A stretch of 5,241 nt of DNA from Candidatus Rifleibacteriota bacterium (GTDB lineage: Bacteria; UBP17; UBA6191; JACPRK01), in NCBI GenBank assembly GCA_016213865.1, contig JACQZL010000334.1, forward strand, positions 1 through 5,241. Reading direction: 5' to 3'. The notes under the pieces were generated by a model. It had not been told where the DNA came from, did no database searches, and worked only from the letters and a program-made list of their open reading frames with translations. Shown here in pieces: positions 1 to 5,241 of the stretch. Position 1 is the first letter of the stretch; each line of letters begins with the position of its first letter. A program made the position numbers and the translations under genes.

Positions 1-59
1 CAGGGGAAGAAGGCCGAGATTCCAGGCCGCCGGTCGGGTTGGAGACTGCTGTCAGTCAT
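1..59 (-). CDS. Probable family 2 glycosyltransferase, N-terminal fragment (cut by left edge)
   Basis: An ATG at 59-57 opens a frame that runs off the left edge. It encodes MTDSSLQPDRRPGISAFFP followed by a codon beginning TG. The run ISAFFP is typical of the first beta strand of GT-A fold family 2 glycosyltransferases, where it is usually followed by (A/C)YN; a TG- codon would fit the Cys form. Such enzymes transfer sugars from nucleotide-sugar donors to lipid or polysaccharide acceptors at the cytoplasmic membrane face. The frame has no earlier start codon in the upstream bases I translated, and there is no clear Shine-Dalgarno sequence before the ATG. It lies 116 bases beyond the stop of the J-domain gene on the same strand. 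Only 19 residues are visible, so the family call is an inference from one short motif. Confidence 0.42.
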   Translation of the reverse strand, partial: MTDSSLQPDRRPGISAFFP

Positions 60-100
60 GGTCGAGGAGGCTGTGCCGAAGGCGTGCCAATCGGTTGCCG

Positions 101-142
101 GGACCCACGGGTCTCGCGCGCAGTACCTGGGTGCGTGGGTCC
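101..142. repeat. Perfect 9-bp inverted repeat in the J-gene / glycosyltransferase gap
   Basis: The arms ggacccacg (101-109) and cgtgggtcc (134-142) are exact reverse complements separated by 24 bases, and the loop can itself pair ggt (110-112) with acc (125-127). The repeat sits between the J-domain stop codon and the next leftward start. No T-run follows on either strand, so it is not a standard intrinsic terminator. It could be an operator, an mRNA leader structure, or chance in GC-rich DNA. Confidence 0.4.
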
Positions 143-175
143 TCTGGGTGCCGCTCGGAGCCGCGCGCGGAGCGC

Positions 176-634
176 TCAACCGCGCCCGCGGCCGGCCTCC
201 AGATGGGCCTCGAGCTTCTGGTACGACTCGTTGAGCAGGGCCGTGAGCCGTTCGGCCGACTTGCGTTTCTCGGCGTCGTTCGGGAACCGGTCCGGGTGGT
301 ACTTCATCATCAGCCGCTTCCAGGCGGCCCGGACCGTCTTGAGGTCGGAACCGACCGGGCAGTCCAGGTTGGCGTAGGCCCTGGCGAGCTCGGCCGGCAA
401 CGCCGCCGGCGACCCGTGGGGGGGGCGCGAACGCTGCCAGTCGCGATCGCGCTGCTGGGCATCGCGGGCCAGCTTAGCTCTGGCCGCCTGGTACCACTCT
501 TCCGCATCCATCGTCGCGGCGCCGTCGTCGAACGGATCGCCCTGAGCGGACGGCCTGAGCTTCGATTCCATCCCTTCCAGGGCGGAGTTGAGCTGGCTCT
601 TGAGGATGCGTTTGGCTCGATTGAGGATGCCCAT
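176..634 (-). CDS. Small J-domain co-chaperone with PspA-like amphipathic N-terminus
   Basis: A 152-residue protein with a C-terminal J domain at about residues 84-145. The HPD motif (113-115, in KYHPDRF) that stimulates the ATPase of DnaK-type Hsp70 is intact. The preceding helix II is basic (KRLMMKY), as in functional J domains, and helix III ends in NESYQKLEAHL. There is no Gly/Phe region, zinc finger or substrate-binding domain, so this is a class C J protein that probably directs Hsp70 to a particular client or place. Residues 1-24 (starting MGILNRAKRILKSQL) resemble the membrane-binding first helix of PspA/IM30. A charged low-complexity linker lies between. The ATG at 634 is preferred over an in-frame start at 658 because AAAGGA lies 9 bases upstream of it and the protein then begins with the PspA-like MGI. 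It is 87 bases downstream of the PKD-protein gene. The J-domain call is firm; membrane association is inferred. Confidence 0.85.
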   Translation of the reverse strand: MGILNRAKRILKSQLNSALEGMESKLRPSAQGDPFDDGAATMDAEEWYQAARAKLARDAQQRDRDWQRSRPPHGSPAALPAELARAYANLDCPVGSDLKTVRAAWKRLMMKYHPDRFPNDAEKRKSAERLTALLNESYQKLEAHLEAGRGRG

Positions 635-704
635 GGGGCGAAGTCCTTTCACCCTCAAGGATGCACCGGACTCGGCCCGTCAGGCAACTGCATTCGACTT
701 GCGA

Positions 705-719
705 CCGGGCGTCGCCCGG
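705..719 (-). terminator. Terminator-like GC hairpin just after the PKD-protein stop
   Basis: The sequence ccgggcg-t-cgcccgg is a perfect dyad beginning two bases beyond the stop codon of the PKD-protein gene. In the leftward transcript it forms a 6-bp all-GC stem with a GAC loop. No U-run follows (the next bases read tcgcaagtcg), so intrinsic termination would be weak. It may instead protect the 3' end of the message or dampen read-through into the J-domain gene. Confidence 0.35.
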
Positions 720-721
720 CA

Positions 722-1834
722 TCACCGGCGTCGCTTGAAAGGTCGTCCGTCGCCGAGGACGCCCAGCGTCGTCCAGAGCAAGACAGCCGCAAACGCAAGC
801 AGGTCCGGAGAGAGCGCTTGCCCGGGACCCAGGCGGCTGGCGGCGCAGCCCCCCAGGCCGCCGTCGGTCCCTCCGGCCGTCGTCGGGGCTGCATGGACCT
901 CGACGGACGCCCGGTCCTCCGCCACGGTCTGACCGTCGCTGGCGGTGAAGCGGAACTGATAGAGCCCCGCCGAGCGAGGAGTGAACGTCGGCCGGGTCGT
1001 CGCCCGGTCCTTCATCTCGAGCTCGGCGAGTGGCCCCGATTCGTAGGTCCAGCGCAGGGAGACCGAGCCCGGCCCTCGCGGTGCCAGGACTCGTCCCTGT
1101 AGCGTCACGGGCTGCAGCGCGACGGCCAGCCGCCCTCCCCCGGCGTCGACGGCGGGCGCCAGCGGGGGCGCATCCAGGATGACGACCGTTGCCGTCGCGG
1201 GCACGCTCCGTCGCACGCCGTCGGTGACGGTCAGTTGGACCGTGACGGCGCCCGGATCGAAAGCCCGAAAGGACGCCCGGGAGCTCGTGACTCCGGAGAG
1301 GTTCAGCGGGTTGCCCTCCCGTTGTACCCACAGGTACTGCAGCGGAACCCCCGAGGGTGACGCGCTGGAGGTGCCGTCGAGAGTGACGCGATCGCCCGGC
1401 CGGGCTTCTCGAGCGACGCGGATCGCGGCCACGGGGTCGACGACCGGGACGCTGCCGCTGGCGCGAATCCTGAGGGCGTCCGTGCCGGACAGCTCGCTGT
1501 CCGCCACCGTCAACTGCACGAAGTAGTCCCCTGGCACGTCCGGCGTGACGCTGGCCAGGAACGCATCGGACCCGAAGAGGACCGAGCGACTTCCGGCCGG
1601 CAGGCCCGCCAGTCTCCAGGAGTAGGTCAGCGGTTGGCCCTCGGGATCGGTGCTTCCGCGGGCGTCGAGGAGGACGGTCGTGCCCGTTCCCACGTCCCGA
1701 TCCGAGCCTGCCGCCGCGATGGGGGGCTGATTGGCCCGGGCCCCGCTCGCGACGAGCGCGGCCAGCATCACGAGCCCGACCACCCGTCGGGCGAGGACTC
1801 GCGAGCGCGGCCAAGCTGCCTGTGGCACTACCAT
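722..1834 (-). CDS. Secreted protein with three PKD/Ig-like domains and a MYXO-CTERM-like sorting tail
   Basis: A 370-residue exported protein. A Sec signal peptide covers residues 1-34: an Arg-rich n-region, the hydrophobic run VVGLVMLAALVAS, and cleavage after ARA. Three beta-sandwich repeats follow at about 36-125, 131-222 and 225-315. Repeats 1 and 2 show the PKD signatures LDARGSTDPEGQPLTYSW and LDGTSSASPSGVPLQYLW, each closing with QLTV.D; the third is more divergent (SLRWTYESGP, then FRFTASDG). After a Thr/Gly-rich linker comes Gly-Gly-Cys (328-330), a hydrophobic segment (about 345-360) and terminal KRRR. This is the layout of C-terminal sorting signals such as MYXO-CTERM, in which the tail is cleaved and the protein ends anchored or at the surface. 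Cys330 is the only cysteine in the protein. PKD domains usually mediate protein or carbohydrate contact, and no catalytic domain is present. The start has no strong Shine-Dalgarno; the signal peptide supports it, though a GTG at codon 3 is possible. It lies 48 bases after the kinase gene. Confidence 0.82.
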   Translation of the reverse strand: MVVPQAAWPRSRVLARRVVGLVMLAALVASGARANQPPIAAAGSDRDVGTGTTVLLDARGSTDPEGQPLTYSWRLAGLPAGSRSVLFGSDAFLASVTPDVPGDYFVQLTVADSELSGTDALRIRASGSVPVVDPVAAIRVAREARPGDRVTLDGTSSASPSGVPLQYLWVQREGNPLNLSGVTSSRASFRAFDPGAVTVQLTVTDGVRRSVPATATVVILDAPPLAPAVDAGGGRLAVALQPVTLQGRVLAPRGPGSVSLRWTYESGPLAELEMKDRATTRPTFTPRSAGLYQFRFTASDGQTVAEDRASVEVHAAPTTAGGTDGGLGGCAASRLGPGQALSPDLLAFAAVLLWTTLGVLGDGRPFKRRR

Positions 1835-1882
1835 CCCAGATCCGCTATCGGACTCTCCGGGAGCCGGTTTGAGTGGAGCGGC

Positions 1883-3226
1883 TCAGGGGGCAGGCTCGTC
1901 ATCCACGATGCGCCGGATGGTCTCGAGCAACTCGGCGCGGCTGCAGGCGAAGCCTCCGGGGCCCGCGACCCGCAGGTCGAGCACGACCAGGCCATAGTCG
2001 ACCGCCAGCAGCCTCTCGAGCGTCTGGGCCGCGTTTCCCGCAGCGTCCGCGACGAGGCCCGCCTCGGTCAGCAGAGCGCGGACGTAGTCGCGGGTCGCCT
2101 CGTCCTCGTCGCTGACCAGGACCTGGCAGCCCGTGTTCCGGATTGCGACCTGACGCCTCTCCGACGGGGGCGCGGGCTCGGCGATGCGGATGGAAGGGGG
2201 CACGGCCGGCAGTCTCACGGTAAACGTCGTGCCGCGGCCGAGCTCGCTGGCGACTTCGATCGTCCCGCTGTGGTTCTCGATGATGGTGTACGTCACGGAG
2301 AGGCCGAGACCGGTTCCGGTCCTGTCGCGCTTGGTGGTGAAGAACGGATCGAAGACGCGGCCCAGGTTCTCCGGCGGGATCCCGACCCCGGTGTCGGACA
2401 CGTCCACCACGACCTGCTGGCCCTGGAGTCGGCTGCGGACCCCGACCACGCCGCCCTTCGGCATCGCCTGGATCGAGTTGAGCAGCAGGTTCGAGAAGAC
2501 CTGGAGCAACTGGTTGTCGTCGCCGCAGATGGCCGGCAGGTCGGGCTGCAGCTCCAGCTCGAACTGGATGGGTGCCCCGGAGGCCTGGAGAGTGACGATG
2601 GGGACCGCATTCTCGAGGATGCCGTTGAGGTTCAGCTCGACCAGCTCGTTCCTGGAGGGGGCGTAGAACTCCCTCAGGTCCAGGACGATCCGCTTGATGC
2701 GCTCGGCGTTGGTCAGGGCCTTCTGGATGAACCCCTGGACCCGGCCTGCGCTGCGTTCGAGGGCCAGCTCGAGGTTGCCCATGATGACGAAGAGCGGGTT
2801 GTTGATCTCGTGGGCGATCCCGGCCGAGAGCTGACCGAGCGACGAGAGCTTCTCGACCTGCAGGAGCTGCTTCTGAGTGGAGACGAGGCGTTCATGGGCG
2901 CCGCGGGTCTCGGCCAGTTGCCGCTCGCGGCAGGCGGCTTCGCGGCACAGGTCCAGAATCGCCTCCAGCGAGCCCTCGTCAATCGAATCGGGCAGAGTCG
3001 CGGGCCCCGGTTGGCCGCCGACCCGAAAGACGTGCGTGCCCAATCGGGAAGCCGGCTCCTGTGCCTCGAGGGCCCCCGACAGGAAGACCACGTCGGGGCG
3101 CGTCACCCCGGCCGGTATCGCCTGGCCACGGTAGTGCTCCACCTCGAGGTCCATGCGCGTCTCCAGGCCCTTCAACGTGGCTAGAAGGCCCTCGAGGGAC
3201 TCGTCGATCAGCAGCCTCAAGCGCAT
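1883..3226 (-). CDS. Soluble histidine kinase with a truncated C-terminal receiver domain
   Basis: A 447-residue cytoplasmic sensor kinase with no membrane segment. Residues 1-100 look like a degenerate receiver-like alpha/beta domain (strands LRLLID, DLEVEHY, DVVFLSG, HVFRVG) without a clear phosphoacceptor Asp; this is an inference. A probable coiled coil (about 95-128) leads into the DHp domain, with the phosphorylatable His139 in SAGIAHEINNPL. The catalytic ATPase domain has the N box (NLLLNSIQAM, 246-255), G1 box (DTGVGIP, 278-284), F box (FDPFFTT, 292-298) and G2 box (GTGLGLS, 304-310), all intact. From about 367 a receiver domain begins (acidic pocket near 373-376, candidate phosphoacceptor Asp417 in VVLDLRV). 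After GPGGF it jumps directly to a last helix, SRAELLETIRRIV, so the part carrying the conserved Thr/Ser and Lys is missing. Autokinase activity looks likely; phosphotransfer to its own receiver is doubtful. The start has GGAG only 3 bases upstream, a weak site. It lies 62 bases downstream of nusB. The signal and partner regulator cannot be read from the window. Confidence 0.92.
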   Translation of the reverse strand: MRLRLLIDESLEGLLATLKGLETRMDLEVEHYRGQAIPAGVTRPDVVFLSGALEAQEPASRLGTHVFRVGGQPGPATLPDSIDEGSLEAILDLCREAACRERQLAETRGAHERLVSTQKQLLQVEKLSSLGQLSAGIAHEINNPLFVIMGNLELALERSAGRVQGFIQKALTNAERIKRIVLDLREFYAPSRNELVELNLNGILENAVPIVTLQASGAPIQFELELQPDLPAICGDDNQLLQVFSNLLLNSIQAMPKGGVVGVRSRLQGQQVVVDVSDTGVGIPPENLGRVFDPFFTTKRDRTGTGLGLSVTYTIIENHSGTIEVASELGRGTTFTVRLPAVPPSIRIAEPAPPSERRQVAIRNTGCQVLVSDEDEATRDYVRALLTEAGLVADAAGNAAQTLERLLAVDYGLVVLDLRVAGPGGFACSRAELLETIRRIVDDEPAP

Positions 3227-3287
3227 CGGCTCCGGATTCCAGTCTCGCGCAATCCGCGGTGAACCGTAACAGGAACTGGCCGGCCCG

Positions 3288-3725
3288 TCAACCGCCCTTG
3301 GGCGCCGACATCTTGTCGGCCGCGCGCTCGCGGGCGAGCCTGTCGAGGACGCCGTTGACGAACTTGGCGGACTCGTCGGTGCTGAACTCCTTGGCCAGCT
3401 CCACGGCCTCGTTGATGCTGACCTTGGCGGGGATCTCGGGGCGGTAGAGGAACTCGAAGGCGGCCAACCTCAGGATGGCCCTCTCCACGTTGCCCAAACG
3501 GTCCAGGTCCCACTTCTCGAGGAACGGGGTGACGCAGGCGTCCAGCTCTTCCTGATGGAGCAGGGTTCCCTCGATCAGCTCCCGGGCGAAGTCGAGCACC
3601 TTGCGTTCTACCTCGTGCTCGGAGCGGAAGTACGCCAGTGCTTCCGTCAAGTCGGTCTCGACGAGGGACGACTGAAAGAGGATCTGCATCGCGACCTGCC
3701 GCGATTGGCTGCGCTTGTTCTTCAT
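3288..3725 (-). CDS. nusB: Transcription antitermination factor NusB
   Basis: A 145-residue all-helical protein, close to the roughly 140 residues usual for NusB. With NusE (ribosomal protein S10) it binds boxA RNA and helps form the antitermination complex on rRNA operons. The basic N-terminus (KNKRSQSRQVAMQILFQ) matches the family's RNA-binding start. The C-terminal half carries the best conserved blocks: LGNVERAILRLAAFE, then IPAKVSINEAVELAKEFS and KFVNGVLDRLA (about 77-131). The start at 3725 is chosen from where family members begin. An in-frame ATG at 3749 would add eight residues (MTRRPVSP) and cannot be excluded, since neither has a clear Shine-Dalgarno. A GTG at 3812 is unlikely because it lies upstream of the predicted transcription start. 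The gene is not next to ribH, a common neighbour elsewhere. It is first in a leftward run and carries its own promoter, facing a divergent gene. Confidence 0.95.
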   Translation of the reverse strand: MKNKRSQSRQVAMQILFQSSLVETDLTEALAYFRSEHEVERKVLDFARELIEGTLLHQEELDACVTPFLEKWDLDRLGNVERAILRLAAFEFLYRPEIPAKVSINEAVELAKEFSTDESAKFVNGVLDRLARERAADKMSAPKGG

Positions 3726-3784
3726 CGGAGAGACGGGGCGCCGAGTCATCGGTGCCGAACGGGCATCCGATAAGGATCCTGTGC

Positions 3785-3799
3785 GCGCCGGATCGGCGC
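3785..3799. promoter_or_regulatory. Short GC dyad over the predicted nusB transcription start
   Basis: GCGCCG-GAT-CGGCGC (3785-3799) is a perfect 6-bp dyad with a 3-base centre. It covers the position (about 3796) where transcription from the nusB promoter should begin. It could be an operator half-site pair or a hairpin at the very 5' end of the message. In DNA this GC-rich such short dyads also arise by chance, so confidence is low. Confidence 0.25.
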
Positions 3800-3802
3800 C
3801 CG

Positions 3803-3831
3803 AATCTAGCACGCGTTCGCATGGCTGTCAA
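3803..3831 (-). promoter_or_regulatory. Sigma-70-type promoter for nusB
   Basis: On the minus strand a perfect -35 box TTGACA (3831-3826) is followed after exactly 17 bases by TAGATT (3808-3803), which matches the -10 consensus TATAAT at four of six positions. Transcription would start near 3796, giving a leader of about 70 bases to the ATG at 3725 (or about 47 to 3749). The element lies in the short divergent gap between nusB and the rightward secreted-protein gene. It also argues against the upstream GTG start for nusB. No equally good promoter was found for the rightward gene. Confidence 0.62.
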
Positions 3832-3860
3832 CCGGCCCGGCCGGGACGGTGGGCCACGCA

Positions 3861-4598
3861 ATGCGCGCTCTCACGACGATGCGTCTAATCAAGTCAGCCC
3901 GGACTCTCGGAACCGCCGTAGCGCTGACCCTCGGCTTGACCGCCGGGTGGAGCGCGGCGACTGCCCAGGAACGCGAGCCGGCGCAGAGTCAGGACCTCCT
4001 CGAGGCGATCGACGGATTCGTCGGCCGGCTCGATCGGACCTTCGACTATCCCCTCATGCCCGATTTCCGCTTGCGGGACCTGTACGGGAAGTCGGTGAGT
4101 CCCGACGACCTGCAGGGGCGCATCGCCATCTTCAGTTTCGTCGATCAGAAGAACGAGGACGAGGCCCGCTCCTGGCTGTCCGAGCAGTCGATCGACTACA
4201 TGGGCAACCCCAACATCGTCTTCGTCAACGTCCTCTATCCGGGACGCATACCGTTCGTCGTCTCGAGGGGCAACGCGGCCGAGAGCATCCGAGCGGAGAT
4301 CGACCGCTTCCTGGACGAGGAGTGGAAGCGGTACACCGACCAGGAGCGGCAGCTCTTCTCCCGCACGACGATCCGATGGCTGGTCGACTGGAAGCGCGAC
4401 CTCCAGCGCAAGTTCAACGTGACGCGGGACCGCGTCAACATCGTGATCGTCGACGGTCAGGGGCGCATCCGCGACCTCGTGCGCAAGAAGACGCCCGAGA
4501 CGGTGGCCGCGCTCAAGGAGCTGGTGGCCGCGCTCGAACGGGAACTGGGTGCAACGGCCGAGGTCTCGACCGCCTCCGATCAGGTGGGCCGGCGGTAG
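3861..4598 (+). CDS. Secreted thioredoxin-fold protein lacking catalytic cysteines
   Basis: A 245-residue exported protein. Residues 1-35 form a Sec signal peptide (basic start, hydrophobic run around 18-30, likely cleavage after SAATA). The mature part resembles the AhpC/TlpA/redoxin type of thioredoxin fold: MPDFRLRDLYGKSVSPDDLQGRIAIFSF (66-93) matches the entry strands and the 'D..G..v...dLkGk' signature, and VNIVIVDGQGRIRDL (192-206) matches the closing beta hairpin. A long helical insert (about 140-185, rich in Glu, Arg and Trp) separates the halves. Where the active-site CxxC or peroxidatic Cys should be, the sequence reads FVDQKNEDEA, and the whole protein has no cysteine. It therefore cannot be a thiol oxidoreductase and may be a binding or scaffold protein in the envelope. 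The YtfJ-like group is a possible relative; I did not recognise a named family. The ATG at 3861 has GGTGGG 7 bases upstream; GTG at 3849 and ATG at 3879 are alternatives. It is divergent from nusB. Confidence 0.75.
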   Translation: MRALTTMRLIKSARTLGTAVALTLGLTAGWSAATAQEREPAQSQDLLEAIDGFVGRLDRTFDYPLMPDFRLRDLYGKSVSPDDLQGRIAIFSFVDQKNEDEARSWLSEQSIDYMGNPNIVFVNVLYPGRIPFVVSRGNAAESIRAEIDRFLDEEWKRYTDQERQLFSRTTIRWLVDWKRDLQRKFNVTRDRVNIVIVDGQGRIRDLVRKKTPETVAALKELVAALERELGATAEVSTASDQVGRR

Positions 4599-4607
4599 GA
4601 CGGGCGC

Positions 4608-5241
4608 TCAGCGACCCACGCTCACCTTGTCGTCGCCGACGAGCTTGCGCAACTGGTCGGCCAGGTCGTTGATGTCGTCGACTGCCTTGCGAGTCTCCTC
4701 GGAGCTCTTGAGCACCTGCCCGGCGACGCGGCTGACGTCCGAGATCGACTGGGCCATGTTGTCGGTCGCGGTCGTCTGCTGACCCGTCGAAAGGCTGATC
4801 TCGTTGGCGGCCCTGGCGGTCTTCTTCACCAGGGTCACGATGTTCTCGAGCGACTTTCCGACCTGCTCGACCATCCGGAACCCTGCGTCGACCGACTTGC
4901 TGCCCTCCTCGGTGAGCAGGATGGTCTTGTTCGTCGAGTTCTGGATTATGTCGATGAGCTGCTTGATCTGCTTGGTGGCGTCGACGGTCCGATCGGCCAG
5001 GCGATTGACCTCGACGGCCACGACGGCGAAGCGCTTGCCTTCCTCGCCGGCGCCGGCCGCCTCGATGGCCGCGTTGAGGGAGAGCAGGTTGGTCTGTTTG
5101 CCGAGCTCGTCGATGATGTTGATGACCTCGCCGATCTTCTGCGAGTTCTTCCCGAGCACCAGCATGCTCTCGGGGATCGACTGGACGTGGTCCTTGAGCG
5201 AGCCCATCCCGCCGATGGCGACAGTGGTGTCGTCGGTCCCC
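4608..5241 (-). CDS. Methyl-accepting chemotaxis protein, C-terminal signalling domain (cut by right edge)
   Basis: The last 210 residues of a chemoreceptor; the frame stays open to the window edge, so sensor and membrane parts lie outside. The cytoplasmic hairpin tip that binds CheA and CheW is clear: INIIDELGKQTNLLSLNAAI, then EAAGAGEEGKRFAVVAVEV (codons about 5117-5000). Heptad-rich helix continues to LADQLRKLVG and a short tail ending DDKVSVGR, without the CheR-tethering NWETF-type pentapeptide. By-eye alignment with E. coli Tsr from memory puts 14 extra residues in the descending arm, which fits the 40-heptad class rather than the 36-heptad class. Two usually conserved tip positions differ: the Arg of EAARAGE is Gly, and the second Gly of GxGFAVVA is Arg. 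An internal ATG at 5207 is not the start, since signature-compatible sequence continues upstream. The gene ends 9 bases from the convergent neighbour. Confidence 0.93.
   Translation of the reverse strand, partial: GTDDTTVAIGGMGSLKDHVQSIPESMLVLGKNSQKIGEVINIIDELGKQTNLLSLNAAIEAAGAGEEGKRFAVVAVEVNRLADRTVDATKQIKQLIDIIQNSTNKTILLTEEGSKSVDAGFRMVEQVGKSLENIVTLVKKTARAANEISLSTGQQTTATDNMAQSISDVSRVAGQVLKSSEETRKAVDDINDLADQLRKLVGDDKVSVGR

Noticed and set aside
60..175. Possible promoter (TTGGCA) for the glycosyltransferase fragment
   Set aside because: The position 17 bases downstream reads CCTCGA, which does not resemble a -10 box, and it is almost at the start codon.
635..721. Possible separate promoter for the J-domain gene
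   Set aside because: TTGCCT and nearby AT-poor hexamers do not give a -35/-10 pair with sensible spacing.
95..1102. Plus-strand open frame across the J-domain gene and part of the PKD gene
   Set aside because: Arg-rich composition without motifs; it is explained as the complement of two recognised genes.
474..1814. Long minus-strand frame overlapping the PKD-protein and J-domain genes
   Set aside because: The product is Arg/Gly/Pro-rich with no domain signature, and the other frame encodes a signal peptide plus PKD repeats.
1634..3184. Long open frame (over 500 codons) on the plus strand opposite the kinase gene
   Set aside because: Its translation is low-complexity, rich in Asp, Gly, Arg and Leu, and shows no family motif. 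It is the mirror of a well-supported kinase in GC-rich DNA.
3726..3812. Upstream GTG start extending NusB by 29 residues
   Set aside because: It would lie upstream of the predicted transcription start, and the extra residues do not resemble any NusB N-terminus.
1..5241. A novel multi-gene defence or mobile system
   Set aside because: No nuclease, reverse transcriptase, toxin-antitoxin pair, integrase, direct-repeat array or attachment-site pair was found. The genes are housekeeping, signalling and envelope functions.

Overview
The window is a compact, GC-rich stretch of bacterial chromosome with seven supported protein genes, two of them cut by the window edges. No rRNA, tRNA, CRISPR array or insertion sequence is visible. 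A diderm with many signalling genes fits best: there is a chemoreceptor, a soluble two-component kinase, Sec-type signal peptides, and a C-terminal Gly-Gly-Cys / membrane helix / Arg tail of the kind best known from myxobacteria and related lineages. Myxococcota, another former deltaproteobacterial group, or Acidobacteriota are reasonable guesses. No gene here fixes the phylum.

Layout. Five genes run leftward from a divergent promoter near 3800: nusB (3288-3725), a soluble hybrid-like histidine kinase (1883-3226), a secreted three-domain PKD-type protein with a C-terminal sorting signal (722-1834), a small J-domain co-chaperone (176-634), and the first codons of what is probably a family 2 glycosyltransferase (59 to the left edge). 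The gaps are 62, 48, 87 and 116 bases, so the first three genes could share a transcript, while the last two may have their own signals. Rightward from the same divergent region runs a secreted thioredoxin-fold protein with no cysteine at all (3861-4598). It converges, with only 9 bases between stop codons, on the 3' end of a leftward chemoreceptor gene (4608 to the right edge).

How the genes relate. NusB is housekeeping (rRNA antitermination) and carries a very good sigma-70-type promoter. The other genes do not form a recognisable pathway: they are a sensor kinase, an envelope adhesin-like protein, a chaperone partner and an inactive-looking thioredoxin fold. No complete new system is evident. 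The points most worth a second look are individual proteins with altered family features: a receiver domain missing its beta4-alpha4-beta5 part, a thioredoxin fold without catalytic cysteines, a J-domain protein with a PspA-like amphipathic N-terminus, a single-cysteine surface protein with a MYXO-CTERM-like tail, and a chemoreceptor tip lacking the usual conserved arginine.
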